The translations under genes and the position numbers were made by a program. Positions 1 to 9,960 of a stretch of 64,000 bases of DNA are shown piece by piece; positions within the stretch are counted from its first letter, which is position 1; each line of letters opens with the position of its first letter. The stretch spans positions 7,489,054 through 7,553,053 of the forward strand of contig OU015529.1 of NCBI GenBank assembly GCA_907165065.1. The letters run 5' to 3'. The notes under the pieces were generated by a model. That model saw only the letters and a program-made list of their open reading frames with translations, did no database searches and was not told the DNA's origin. This stretch comes from Caprimulgus europaeus (lineage: Eukaryota > Chordata > Aves > Caprimulgiformes > Caprimulgidae).

Positions 1-3000
1 CTGTGGCTGTGAGCATAGCTCAGCATTGAGGAGCACATGCAGGAGAACGTGTGGTCCTGCCCCACTGAGAGGTGGTCGGTGGGGATGTAGTGGGTAAACC
101 AAATGGGACAGCCCTGGTGCTGTGAGCAAAATGATAAATGATTCAGGTCAGGCCACCTCTGGGAATAGATGTAGACATTGCAAACTACAGCTTTTAGGAT
201 GTAGCTCTCCATTCTTAGTACTTCAGTTTCAAATAAGCATTTTTTTTCTTCTTCTTTCTGGTTGTTGTCACTATAAAAGATGGACAGGACTCTGCCTCAA
301 GCGGTCAGACTCTGATCTTCCCTGCTTTAATTGGGTGGTTAGTTGTATCTTTTCTTTCCCAAATTATTTGCAAGAAATTGCGATTTAATCCATTCTGCAC
401 TTAAGAAATTTAATCAATCATTAGAAATAACTGCCAATGATAGGAAAATATGGTAATTCGTGTTATTTTTGCAGACAAAGCACTGATATAAACAAAACAT
501 AATTAAACATGCCCTCTTTATACACTTCATAAAAAGCCACAGTCCTTGGGTATTATAAATCTAAACTTACTTCTCTGATCTCAGGGCATAAAATGTGTTC
601 TGTGAATTGTGTTACTTCTTGTAGGAAAACACTGATAATATTTGCCTTGCAGGCAGCATAAAACACAAAATGTAAAATAAAAATAAGTTATTAATCAGAC
701 TAACGGGCAACTTAAATGGAAAGCTGTCTTCTATGTCACATTAAAAATGATAATGAGCAACATTTCACAAGGCAATATTATTAAAAAAAAAAAAAAAAAA
801 AAAATCCATGTTCCACACAGACTTCTCAATCCATATCTGTGCTGTAGTCTCCAGGAAGCAAACAAGAAGGACAAGTTTTATGGTTGGTTACCATGGGTAT
901 GTTGCCTGAGGAATACCTGCATTTCAACATGGCCATACCTAAAACAGGTGTTGCTTTTTTATCTTCAGCTAACCCAGCCTGAGGCAACAGTGATCTTGTT
1001 TTTCCAAATTTGCATTTTAGTAGAAACAAAGTTTTAGCTCAATTAAATACCTGTCACTGAAGGGAGGAAAGAGTAGGAATATGTTGTGACGCATAAGAAA
1101 ATGTTGTGGTTTTGAAAATGGTCTGGTAAGAGCTACTTTTTTTTAATGATCTGTGACAAAAACAATGCAAAAAGAAAAACTTTGCCTTAAGGGCCAGTCT
1201 ATTGCTCTTTGCTTCTCACTTGGAAATGAGGAAACAGAATTTTTGAATGAAAGCCATTGTATGAAAATATAGCCTGTTCCCCAGCTCATCTCACAGGCAC
1301 CTGCAGGTTGCTGTTGTTATTTTCTGCAAGACATGGGCCAAATTCCTTCTCTCATTCCAGCATAATTTGAGTTGAAGGTTGGCTTATGGGCAATATTCTT
1401 ATTCTAGGAAGGTTATTAAGGCTTGTGTTTTTCTCGCCCCGACTCAGAGTGACCCTCTGTGTCTGTGTGCATTGTAGGAGCAGTCCCAAGCCCAAAGGCT
1501 GTGTTTGCCGTATGTTATTTACTCACAGAAACATCCTTGAAGCTGCCTTTGGTGGCAGCAATTGATATTTCCAAGAGGTGGATAATTCATGTGCTTTCAA
1601 ATATTGTTAAGTGTAGTATGTAGGACAGACTAGCCCCAGCTTTCTCCATCAACCCCAGAAATCTTTGTCTGTCTCATCTGCCCTTGTCATAATGTCAAAG
1701 AGGCTGTGCTGGGCAGACAAAACCACCAACCTTCTCCTCATGAAGACCCCAGAGTCACCTGTGCAGAGGCAGATGGGATTTGTAGGACATACTGACCTTG
1801 AACAAGGGTTCAAAGACCACATGGACTGAGTTGCTGACTCTCAGATGACCCTGCACTTGGGCCTGCCCTCTGGAGAGGGTGGCTGGTGTACAGTGTTGAT
1901 CTGATGACTTATTTTCTGATGTATTTTTAGCCTTTTGAGACTTTTGTCACAAATCTATTGAGCAGTCGTTCTGAGGCTGCACTGGTACCACACACAGGTG
2001 TCTTCCTGAGAGTGGCAATACATCATGTCTGCGTGGCCTCTGTATTTCTACTGACTGCCTTATTGTCTGTGTGTCCATCCTAGTCTGGTTTCAGGGATGT
2101 GACTGGAAGGATGTAAGAGGTCTCTATAAGAAATCTTAGTAAATATGCCTGCAGGTATATTCAGAGCCTCACCCACTACTGGAGGTGTGCTTCTGCTTCC
2201 CATACGTAAACCAGATAACAAGGCTTGCTTTTTCTGTGTGTTTTTCCAAGGAGTTTTGCAAGACAGGTGATGCTCATTAGTGTGTAGTTCCTAGCATGAG
2301 AGGATCCTGCTGTGAGGTGAGATTTACAGGAGTAATAATTACTTGATCACCAAAACAACGCTTACAGAGACAGTACTTTTCTCTAGCCAGACAAGAATCC
2401 TCTCTTTCCAGCTCACCCTGGAGATCTCATTAAAATCCTAAAGCTGATACTTTCTGGAGTGTTCTCCAAATCTCTCTGTGTGACAGCCCAACCATTCAGG
2501 TGCTTTTTCAGTTGTAACTGTACTGTTGTTCAAAGCCAGTGAAGATCAGCAGGACTTATTGCTTCAGACCGAATGCTCATGTTGAATGCTAGATCTTCTC
2601 TGTGACAGAGGCTAGAACTCAGTTCTCTGACATGCCTCACTCTCCCCATTTAGCTCTGTATTTAGATTTTATTTATTTATCTTCTCATCCCATTTCTTTC
2701 CAAGCTCAGCTCATCATATATAAAAGTTTACGTAGATATCCCCACCGGAGGGAATGAATAACATCTCCAGCAGTGGAATTCTGAGGGCATGTCTGCTGCA
2801 CACCGGCACATTGCTGAGATGCAATGCTGAAAATTCAGCCTGAGTGCCAGGAAACATGCTAATATCAATGTACCAGGCTGTGGAAAATGATGCAAATCCC
2901 ATACATGAAAATCAAGCATATTTCTGTGCTATCGGACAAACAACTAGAAACATGCCAGGAGAAGGCTTTTGCAAAGGAGCACATGGATTCTGAAATTCCC

Positions 3001-3500
3001 CTCACCACTGCTGTGTTGCCTTTGTAGCCCTCTGCTATCTCAGGATTGTGATATTATTTGAGATTTCTTGAACAGCAGGGAATGCATCCAGCCCAGAGGT
3101 TGGCACAGTAAGGGGCACCATCCTTAGTACGGGGGGTTTGTTAAGCACACGGGACTAGCTGTGGTGGGAACATGGAAAAGGTACTCTGTGTCCTGGGAGG
3201 AGCAGGACTGCAGAGTGAGCACAAGCCATCTGTGCAGGCATCTTGGGTGAGCTGGACATAACTATTAGCTAGGAACAGGTCTTTATGAGTGCACTGGCCC
3301 TAGATCCTTCAGGTACCTGCAGCTTAGTCACAACTACTACTATGCCCAGACTGCCTTAAGGTCCAGAAACTTGAGGAAATCTTATTTTTACTAGGAGAAA
3401 AAAAAAAAATCTGGGTGAAAACAGAAAGGAAAAGTAAAAATAGTTTTGAGGAAACCTGAGTATACTTTGGTTCTGTCATGGAGCTCCATGGTCTGATATG
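1..3500. other. Unique noncoding sequence, no gene seen
   Basis: AT-rich single-copy-looking DNA. Every open frame is under 100 codons and none resembles a known protein. The only clear simple sequence is the poly-A tract at 783-804, plus a shorter A-run near 3400. I see no splice-flanked coding frame, RNA gene or repeat family that I recognise. Confidence 0.6.
783..804 (+). repeat. Poly-A tract (A22)
   Basis: An uninterrupted run of 22 A. The sequence before it is AT-rich and shows no retrogene or SINE body, so it reads as a simple homopolymer and not as the tail of a recognisable insertion. Confidence 0.9.
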
Positions 3501-3940
3501 TCACAGAATCACAGAATGGGGTTGGAAGGGACCTCAGGAGATCATCCAGTCCAACCCCCCTGCCAAAGCAGGTTCATCTAGAACAAGTTGCACAGGAAAG
3601 TGTCCAGGCGGGTTTTGAACATCTCCAGAGAAGGAGACTCCACACCCTCTCTGGGCAGCCTGTCCCAGGGCTCTGGCACCCTCACAGTAAAGAAGTTTTT
3701 CCTCATGTTTAAGTGGAACCTCCTGTGTTCCAGCTTGTGCCTGTTGCCCCTTGTCCTATCACTGGCCACCACTGAAAGGAGTCTGGCCCCATCCTCTTGA
3801 CACCTGCCCTTTGGATATTTGTAAGCTTTAATAAGGTCCCCTCTCAGTCTTCTCTTCTCCAGGCTGAACAGACCCAGCTCTCTCAGTCTTTCCTCATAAG
3901 AAAGATGCTCCAGCCCCTTAATCGCCTTTGTAGCCCTAAA
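3501..3940 (-). mobile_element. CR1 LINE 3' end, 5'-truncated, minus strand
   Basis: The plus strand opens with the reverse complement of the CR1 octamer tail (TCACAGAATCACAGAAT), so the 3' end of the element is at 3501 and it runs leftward on the minus strand. A minus-strand frame at 3578-3772 gives the C-terminal ORF2 residues of CR1: a DRTRGN motif, then KNFFTVRV, then [18 protein letters not shown]. These are landmarks of the segment after the reverse transcriptase. Homology continues to about 3940, where plus-strand text matching antisense CR1 (ending near CTTTGTAGCCC) stops. The copy is only about 440 bp, which is normal for CR1, where heavy 5' truncation is the rule. It lacks the reverse-transcriptase core and is inactive. 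Family is clear; the subfamily is not assigned. Confidence 0.93.
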
Positions 3941-6900
3941 GTCGTCTCTGCCTTATGGCTAAGACAGCAGGCACAAAAGCCTATCCCTTTTCACACAAGT
4001 CCCAGTGGAAATGAGTTTGTCTAGAAGCTCCAAGGTATGTAACAGCAGAGCTGTGTTTACTGGGTCCTACTCTTCTAGGAAGGGGGTGACAGTAGGAGAT
4101 GGGAGCTTTGCTCCAGCCCTGGCACCAGAAGAACTTGTTCTGCATGACTTGTGAGAGCTCTTCCTCTGCGAGCAGTGCTGCATGCAGCTGTGTCCCATGA
4201 CCACTTGCTTTAATGACTTACAGAAGAGGAGGTGGGTTGGCTGGTCCCTAAAATCTCTAGGCAGGCAGAACTTGCTCATGGAGCTGTGAGGGAGAGAGTG
4301 CAGGTTCCTTGGGTGGTGGTGTTGGAGCTGGTAAATGTGGCATCTTTAATACTTGTGAAATGACCCATTATATCACAGTGCCTGAGAGGGAGACCAGATC
4401 CATCTTTGCTCATCAGCTCATCAACTAAACAGCTTCTTTCCTCCACCAGTACATTGCAGTGGATGTTGTATATCACACAAGCCACTGAAAGAGCTAGTTA
4501 TCTTTTGGAGGAAGGTATGTGTAGGGGACGAGAGTAGCTATTTGGGTGCTAGGTCTGTGAGTGAGTGTTATGGAAGGTATAAATTAAGGGTCTGAAGGGT
4601 GAGTGTTGATTTATGCAGTCCTTGAAGGGAGTTGCTCTGGACCCAGCTTGTAAGAGATGTGCTACAAATCTACATGCTATGTGGTGTTTCAGAGAGAAGG
4701 AGAAATTCTTTGTTTTGTCTCTGGTTAAATAGCCAGGTGGGACTAGGATTGACAAAAATGTGTCCACTGAAAGGCTTTTTTAAACCAGAATATACCTTAA
4801 TAATCCTCATTTTTTTATTTTATTCAAATTATGCATGTTTTAATGAAAAAGCAGGGTTGCCTAATTCCCCTCCCCCTTTTAAAATCTGTTTTTAGTTGGG
4901 AGGGAGATTTGAAACATTAACTTTCTATATTTATACATATATGTATGGCACAGAACATTATGAACTAAAAATATCTTGAGAGATGAGGTGCTGAAAGTGT
5001 TCAGTTTGCTTTTTTGATAGTCCCTCCCCAAACAGCAGTCATCCTGGGGGGAATGTCCTCCCTGCATCTTTTTCATAAGTGTTCTGGAAGAACAACTTGT
5101 GTTTTCCAGGCAAATGCAGTAGAAGCTGGTTCTGATACTGGCTTCTATCTAGAGCAACTATGAAATCATGTGAGCCCTTTGATGTGAATGAGAAGAAACC
5201 GGCCCACAATATGAGTTTTCAAAGATGATATAATTCAAATATTTCCTTTAATTTTAGTGGATAGTCCCTTCATATATATAATGTTACTAAGTGTGATAAA
5301 AACAGAGGGGAAAGTGACAGCTCCTGGTCCCACTAACACTTAAGTCAGCAGGAGCTAGACAGACAGAATATTCATGTTTTGCTCAAAATAGGAAAATTAG
5401 CAGCATGGTCCACATCAGAGTAAAATATTCGTATGTAGGACCATAAATTCAAAGTATTTTTAATAATGTATTGCTGTATCTTTCTCTTCAGATAACAAAA
5501 GCCCCTTATTACAGGTTCTAAACACTCCCTGAATCATGTCATGTTTTCCTTCTATTTATTGTTTTTGTTTTGCTCAGTGGTGATGTTACAGCACTCTCTA
5601 GGGGTTTTTTAATGCTTTTTGTTCCAAGTCAGGAAAAGCAACTTAAAAATAGCTAAAGAGAAATAAGTAAAGATGGCCTGACTTGAAAAGGAGAAGAGAA
5701 AAGGAAAAGAAGAATGGAAGCTATAAATGAAATGTAGACTCCACAAGTGATGTACCTAATAAAAGGCTCAGGCCTGACTGATCCACAGCTACAGAAATGT
5801 GCTTCTTGAGGATGAAAGAACTGAAAAAATGGGAAGGACTTAAGTCCTCAATTAGTTTAGTGATTAAGATGTTCAAATAAGTCAAAAGAACTCTGTGCTA
5901 ATGTAACATCAGTAATTTTGAAGCAGTATTTAGAATTAATGTACTTCATATTTTACTACATCTCCTCCCAGGCACTAAATATACAGGGGCCCTCTACTAC
6001 TTATGTGTGAAAATAGCTTGTACTCTTAAGGATAATCTTTTGTGTTTAATAAAAAGCAAAACCAGATCATCTAAACCCAGGAAAAGCAGGAAATCTGAAC
6101 AATGTGCTTCCTGTTCTTGGGGCTGTTTATGGAAAGCTGCATTTGTATGACAAAAAGCATAATTTTTTATTATATCAAACTTTTCACATCAAATACTACT
6201 AATGCATTTCAGTTCCTCCTCCTTTTCTGTCTAACTATTACCAGCTCATTTACCACTTGCTGAAGTGGAGAACGGGCCAAAGCTTTTATCTATGGTTTCT
6301 TTTTTTCATTACTAGAGTGTTGGCGTGGCGTGGAAGTGATCACAGTGAGAGCTCCATCCTGTGCAGACCCTGGTACCCTGCTCTGGCTGCTCAGGCAGTT
6401 GCCTCTGTTACTGAGATCTTGTTGCAATTTATCAGCTAGATAAATTTGGTTTATTCCTTCTGGAGCATTAGTAAGCCATTTATTACCAGACCAGGTATCT
6501 GTTTTTCAGCTAAGGACTTAGAGATTCATTTTGTCTCTCAGATTAAAGAATCCTGAAGGGGTTTTCCTGAGGGAAAAAGGTTTCTATAGAAATGTGTCGG
6601 TTGTCTTGGGTGCTGCTGCATCCCAAGTGTGATTTATGGATCATCTGTACCTTAAGGAGGTTTTTGCTGGAGATGTGAGATTAACTGGTGTGTCACGAGA
6701 CATAAGACTAAAGAATAGATTTTTGAGAAGAAATAAGGGAAAAAAAAAAATAAGGAAATGAAATGTATTTCCAAAAATTAAGCTATTCATGTACCAGTCA
6801 GAACCTAGTGAAACATGATAGTAATTTTTGTGTCTCCTGCTAGAAAAGGCTGTATGGGTTTCCTAGTGCAGTGCACAGATCACTCTGTGAGTGCTGCTTT

Positions 6901-7969
6901 CACACATCAATATTCTGAGCAGTTGTGCTGACATTTAGTAGGTAGTTCCTGCACGGATGGATTCTTCAGCATTAATGGGAAAATTTATTCTTACACCTTG
7001 TTATCCTCTTGCAAAGCCTTGTCTTTCCTAAAACAGCTGAGGTGTCCTGGATAGTCATGACTAACAGAAGGTCTCACCAGCTAGAGTGCTTTCTGCAAAC
7101 CCTGCCCTTGAGCAGGGAACTGCCCTTCTACCTATTGATACTGCAGCTTTCCCCCACCTGAAACACAACAGCATCTGTAGTAACTACAGCACAGTAACAC
7201 ATAGGATTTAATCCCATGGCGAAGAGGAGTGGGACTGGAGGTGGGGGAGAAAGAAGAAATTAGGTAAATTAGATGTAAACTTTCAGGAAATATTTTTTCC
7301 AGGAATCACTATTTCCTATAGTGCTTGACCCTGCAAAAAGTAGAAAAGTACCTCAGAGAACAAAATTATCTCTAAATTTGAGGATATATCATGTTCTAAT
7401 CCAACAGAAATTTAGAGAGATTAGAAAGAGTTTATTACCATCCATACCACAATTTAATGTCCTTGTTTTGGTTAGTTAGTGTATTTTGCGAGGTCTGTAC
7501 ATGTACAGGTGAACAAAGAACAAAACATTTCTAACTCAGATATTGTGGTTGATGAAATTTCATGGGTCTTTCTTTTGGATTTTCTTCTTTTGGAATCCAA
7601 ATCAATTAAGAACAAATAGGTTTATGGTAGGAGTTTTGAATTTTAGAGCATGAGTTTTCTTGCAGACTGTTTCTGAACAGTGGGGAAAGATGTGGCGATC
7701 CTTCGCAAGTAGTTTAGAGAATAAAAACCAAACTTATAAAGGTTCCTGTCTTACAGGAGGCAGCTCATCTAGCTCCAAGAGACATTATGACAAAAGAAAA
7801 GTAATTGTCTGAGTTGCTGCAATCAAGGAGATCACCAGTGTTGGTTCGGTACTGGATAAACGCTCCTGCAATGGCCTGCTTGCTCAGGGTTTACTGGTGT
7901 AATCCCCATTTGTCCTCTGGGAAACCAGAAAGATTTTTGAAAACACAGAAGAAATCTTTCAGGCAAATC
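3941..7969. other. Unique noncoding sequence, no gene seen
   Basis: AT-rich DNA with short chance ORFs only (the longest about 87 codons, with no recognisable motif). There is a small A/G-rich stretch around 5685-5712 and short A-runs near 6740. No repeat family, RNA gene or promoter-like CpG cluster was recognised. Confidence 0.55.
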
Positions 7970-8024
7970 CACTTCACATCACATCACATCACATCACATC
8001 ACATCGCTTCACTTCACTTCACTC
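7970..8024. repeat. Pentamer microsatellite (CACAT/CACTT)11
   Basis: Eleven consecutive 5-bp units: one CACTT, six CACAT, one CGCTT, two CACTT and one CACTC. The perfect core is the six CACAT units at 7975-8004. The array sits directly upstream of the region where CR1 5' sequence becomes recognisable, so it may mark the upstream border of that element or have expanded at the insertion junction. Confidence 0.93.
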
Positions 8025-8450
8025 AGTCAGTGAGGAGCACAGCAGCAACAACCATCAGTTCCGTGGCTGAGCACGTGCCAGGAGGAAAGGGCAGCTCCTG
8101 GAGCCAGGGAAGGCCATGGGTGGGACAGGGAGTCCCCTCAGGAGCAGACGAGCTCACGAGAGGGGCATTGCCAGGGGCAACTGTGGGCCATTTAAACAAT
8201 CCCTCAGGAGCCCGAGCGACCAGGAGCACGGTGACCAGGATGGGCAAACAGGGCATGGGTGTGTGTTTGCACAGCAGTTCGAACAGAGAAGGGCACTGCT
8301 ACCATCAGTCACTGCAATCAACCTCCAGAGCAGAACCGTCTCTGTGGCAGTTCGGTAGAGCAAAAAAACTCAGGTGTCACAGAATTTTGAACCGTTAGTC
8401 ACACAGGCAGGAACAGCCATGACTGGCCAAAAGCTGTAAGCAAAGGAAAC

Positions 8451-8693
8451 GTGGTGTCCCAGACAGAGGTCCCACGTCAAGATGCAGCTGTCCTGGCCCC
8501 TGTCTGCAGGGAGTACCAGAGCCTTTCACTTGGAGCAGAGGATTGCAGGGACAACACCTGTATTCACTGTGAACAGGTAAGTGATCTGCTCAGCATGGTG
8601 GCTGAGCTGAAAGAGGAGGTTGAAAGGCTGAGGACTATAAAGAAGTGTGAGAAGGAGATAGACTGGTGGACTCAGGCCCTCCCATCCCTGTGA
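8451..8693 (+). pseudogene. CR1 ORF1 N-terminal fragment
   Basis: This 80-codon frame resembles the N-terminal part of avian CR1 ORF1. It has a Cys pattern C-x4-C-x2-C around residues 33-40, followed by a heptad-like, coiled-coil-prone stretch (DLLSMVAELKEEVERLR) and then KEIDWWTQALPSL, which I associate with CR1 ORF1. In the full element this protein binds RNA and assists retrotransposition. Here the frame stops immediately after LPSL because the next block is inverted: the bases encoding PSL double as the end of antisense endonuclease sequence. The upstream 8270-8450 stretch looks like the CR1 5' leader. The ATG at 8451 may not be the ancestral start. Truncated, presumed non-functional. Confidence 0.72.
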
Positions 8694-8870
8694 TGCCAAT
8701 CAGGTGTAGCCCTGCAGGTACACATACATCTCCAACTCCTCTTGTTTATTGCCCATGCTACGTGCATTAGCATAGAGGCATTTAGTTGGGCCCCCAGTGA
8801 AGATAACTTACTGGCTGGAGCAGCTGAAATTCCATTGTGGTGCTCTTCAGGCATGCTCCCCCTGGGTTTA
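8682..8870 (-). pseudogene. Inverted CR1 ORF1/ORF2 border and endonuclease start
   Basis: Read on the minus strand from about 8870 down to 8682, this block gives [17 protein letters not shown], then, after a frame change, CLYANARSMGNKQEELE, then an LQGY..IGITG-like ending. That is the linker and N-terminal start of the CR1 apurinic-type endonuclease, where the asparagine in the NARS segment belongs to the conserved first endonuclease motif. At least two frameshifts separate the pieces: one before CLYANARS and a single missing base after LQGY. It lies between plus-strand ORF1 and plus-strand reverse transcriptase, so it is inverted relative to the rest of the element. The junction at 8682-8690 is shared by both blocks. 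The right edge is uncertain by about 20 bp. Confidence 0.78.
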
Positions 8871-8889
8871 TTATTAGCAGGCCCAGTTA

Positions 8890-9690
8890 TATCCCCATGG
8901 AAAACCAGAAGGTGATTGGTGACAACCAGCATGGCTTCACCAAGGACAAATTATGCCTGACCAATCTGGTGGCCTTTTATGATGGGGTTACAGCATTGTT
9001 AGATAAAGCTAAAGCAACTGATGTAATCTACCTGGACTTGTGTAAGGCGTTTGACACCGTCCTGCTTGACATCTTTGTCTCTAAATTGGAAATGTGGGTT
9101 TGATGGATGGACCACAGTGGATAAGGAACTGGCTGGGTGGTCACACTCAAAGAGTTGTGGTCAACAGCTCAATGTCTGAATGGAGACCGCTGACAAGTGG
9201 TGTCCCTCAAGGGTCAGTACTGGGGCCGGTGCTGTTCAACATCTTTGTCAGTGACATGGACAGGGGGATTGAGTGCACCCTCAGCAAGTTTGCTGACAAC
9301 ACCAAGCTGAGTGGTGTTGTTGACACGCTGGAGGGATGGGATGCCATCCAGAGGGACCTTGACAGGCTTGAAAAGTGGGCCTGTGCCAACCTCATGAAGT
9401 TCAACAAGGCCAAATGCAAGGTCCTGCACCTGGGTCGGGGCAACCCCAAGCACAAATACAGGCTGGGCGATGAGTGGCTTGAGAGCAGCTCTGAAGAGAA
9501 GGACTTGGGAGTGGTGGTGGACAGGAAGCTCATCATGAGCCGGCAATGTGCGCTCACAGCCCAGAAGGACAATAACCGTGTCCTGGGCTGCATCAAGAGA
9601 AGTGTGGCCAGCAGGTCAGTGAAGGTGGTTCTACGCCTGTACTCTGCTCTCGTAAGGCCCCACCTGGAGTGCTGTGTCCAGTTCCTGCAG
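8890..9690 (+). pseudogene. CR1 ORF2 reverse-transcriptase core, degenerate
   Basis: Two overlapping plus frames make up the reverse transcriptase of a CR1 LINE. The first (to 9103) carries NQHGFTK and [12 protein letters not shown], then motif A as [13 protein letters not shown] with both aspartates intact. The second (from 9094) carries WIRNWLGG, the [18 protein letters not shown] motif, motif C, then [32 protein letters not shown], and [13 protein letters not shown]. In motif C the usual FADD catalytic box reads FADN at 9289-9300, a change from GAC to AAC in the last codon. Two frameshifts fall close together near 9088-9118. The frame stops matching near 9688, just after VQF, where a deletion joins it to the 3' end. 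No activity is expected. Confidence 0.92.
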
Positions 9691-9960
9691 GTAGTGACAG
9701 AACAAGGGGAAATGTCTTTAAACTGGAAGATGGGAGGTTTAGATTAGATATTAGGAAGAAATTCTTTCCTGTGAGGGTGGTGGGACACTGTCCCAGGTTG
9801 CCCAGAGAAGCTGTGGCTGCTTCTCCCTGGAAGTGTTCAAGGCCAGGTTGGATGAGGCTTTGAGCAACCTGGTCTAGTGGAAGTGTCCCTGCTCATAGAA
9901 TGGGGGTTGGAACTGGTTGATCTTTAAGGTTCCTTTCAACCCAAACCATTCTGTGATTGT
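9691..9960 (+). mobile_element. CR1 ORF2 C-terminal end, 3'UTR and tail
   Basis: This resumes CR1 after a deletion. A frame at about 9693-9863 shows [29 protein letters not shown], in two parts DRTRGN and [11 protein letters not shown], followed by LPREAVA. The frame is different from the reverse-transcriptase frame, so the deletion also shifted phase. Roughly 80-100 codons that normally lie between PHLEYC and DRTRGN are absent, an estimate from memory of the family. The 3'UTR ends with CCATTCTGTGATTGT, a single CR1 octamer followed by a degenerate one. The same 3' segment recurs at 55415-55688. Confidence 0.93.

Larger units (their letters stand above)
8040..9960 (+). mobile_element. Mosaic, internally rearranged CR1 LINE
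   Basis: CR1 is a non-LTR retrotransposon with two ORFs: ORF1 is RNA-binding, ORF2 is endonuclease plus reverse transcriptase. This copy holds pieces of nearly the whole element but not in canonical form. 5'UTR/ORF1-like sequence on plus ends near 8690. A minus-strand block covering the ORF1/ORF2 border and start of the endonuclease spans about 8682-8870. Reverse transcriptase on plus runs from about 8890 to 9690, then the 3' end on plus to 9960, finishing with the CR1 tail ATTCTGTG. Most of the endonuclease, the N-terminal reverse transcriptase and a segment after the RT core are missing. Frameshifts and a catalytic substitution make it dead. The left border is uncertain, anywhere from about 8025 to 8290. 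One rearranged insertion is the simplest reading; several nested CR1 insertions are the alternative. Confidence 0.88.

Noticed and set aside
7805..8398. 197-codon plus-strand frame, the longest by far outside the RT region
   Set aside because: It spans the pentamer microsatellite (giving a His/Thr/Ser repeat) and CR1 leader sequence in the wrong phase. No domain is recognisable.
8837..9747. Endogenous retrovirus polymerase
   Set aside because: Motifs [31 protein letters not shown] and FAD(D/N)TKL and the octamer tail are those of the non-LTR CR1 LINE. There are no LTRs, primer-binding site, protease or integrase nearby.
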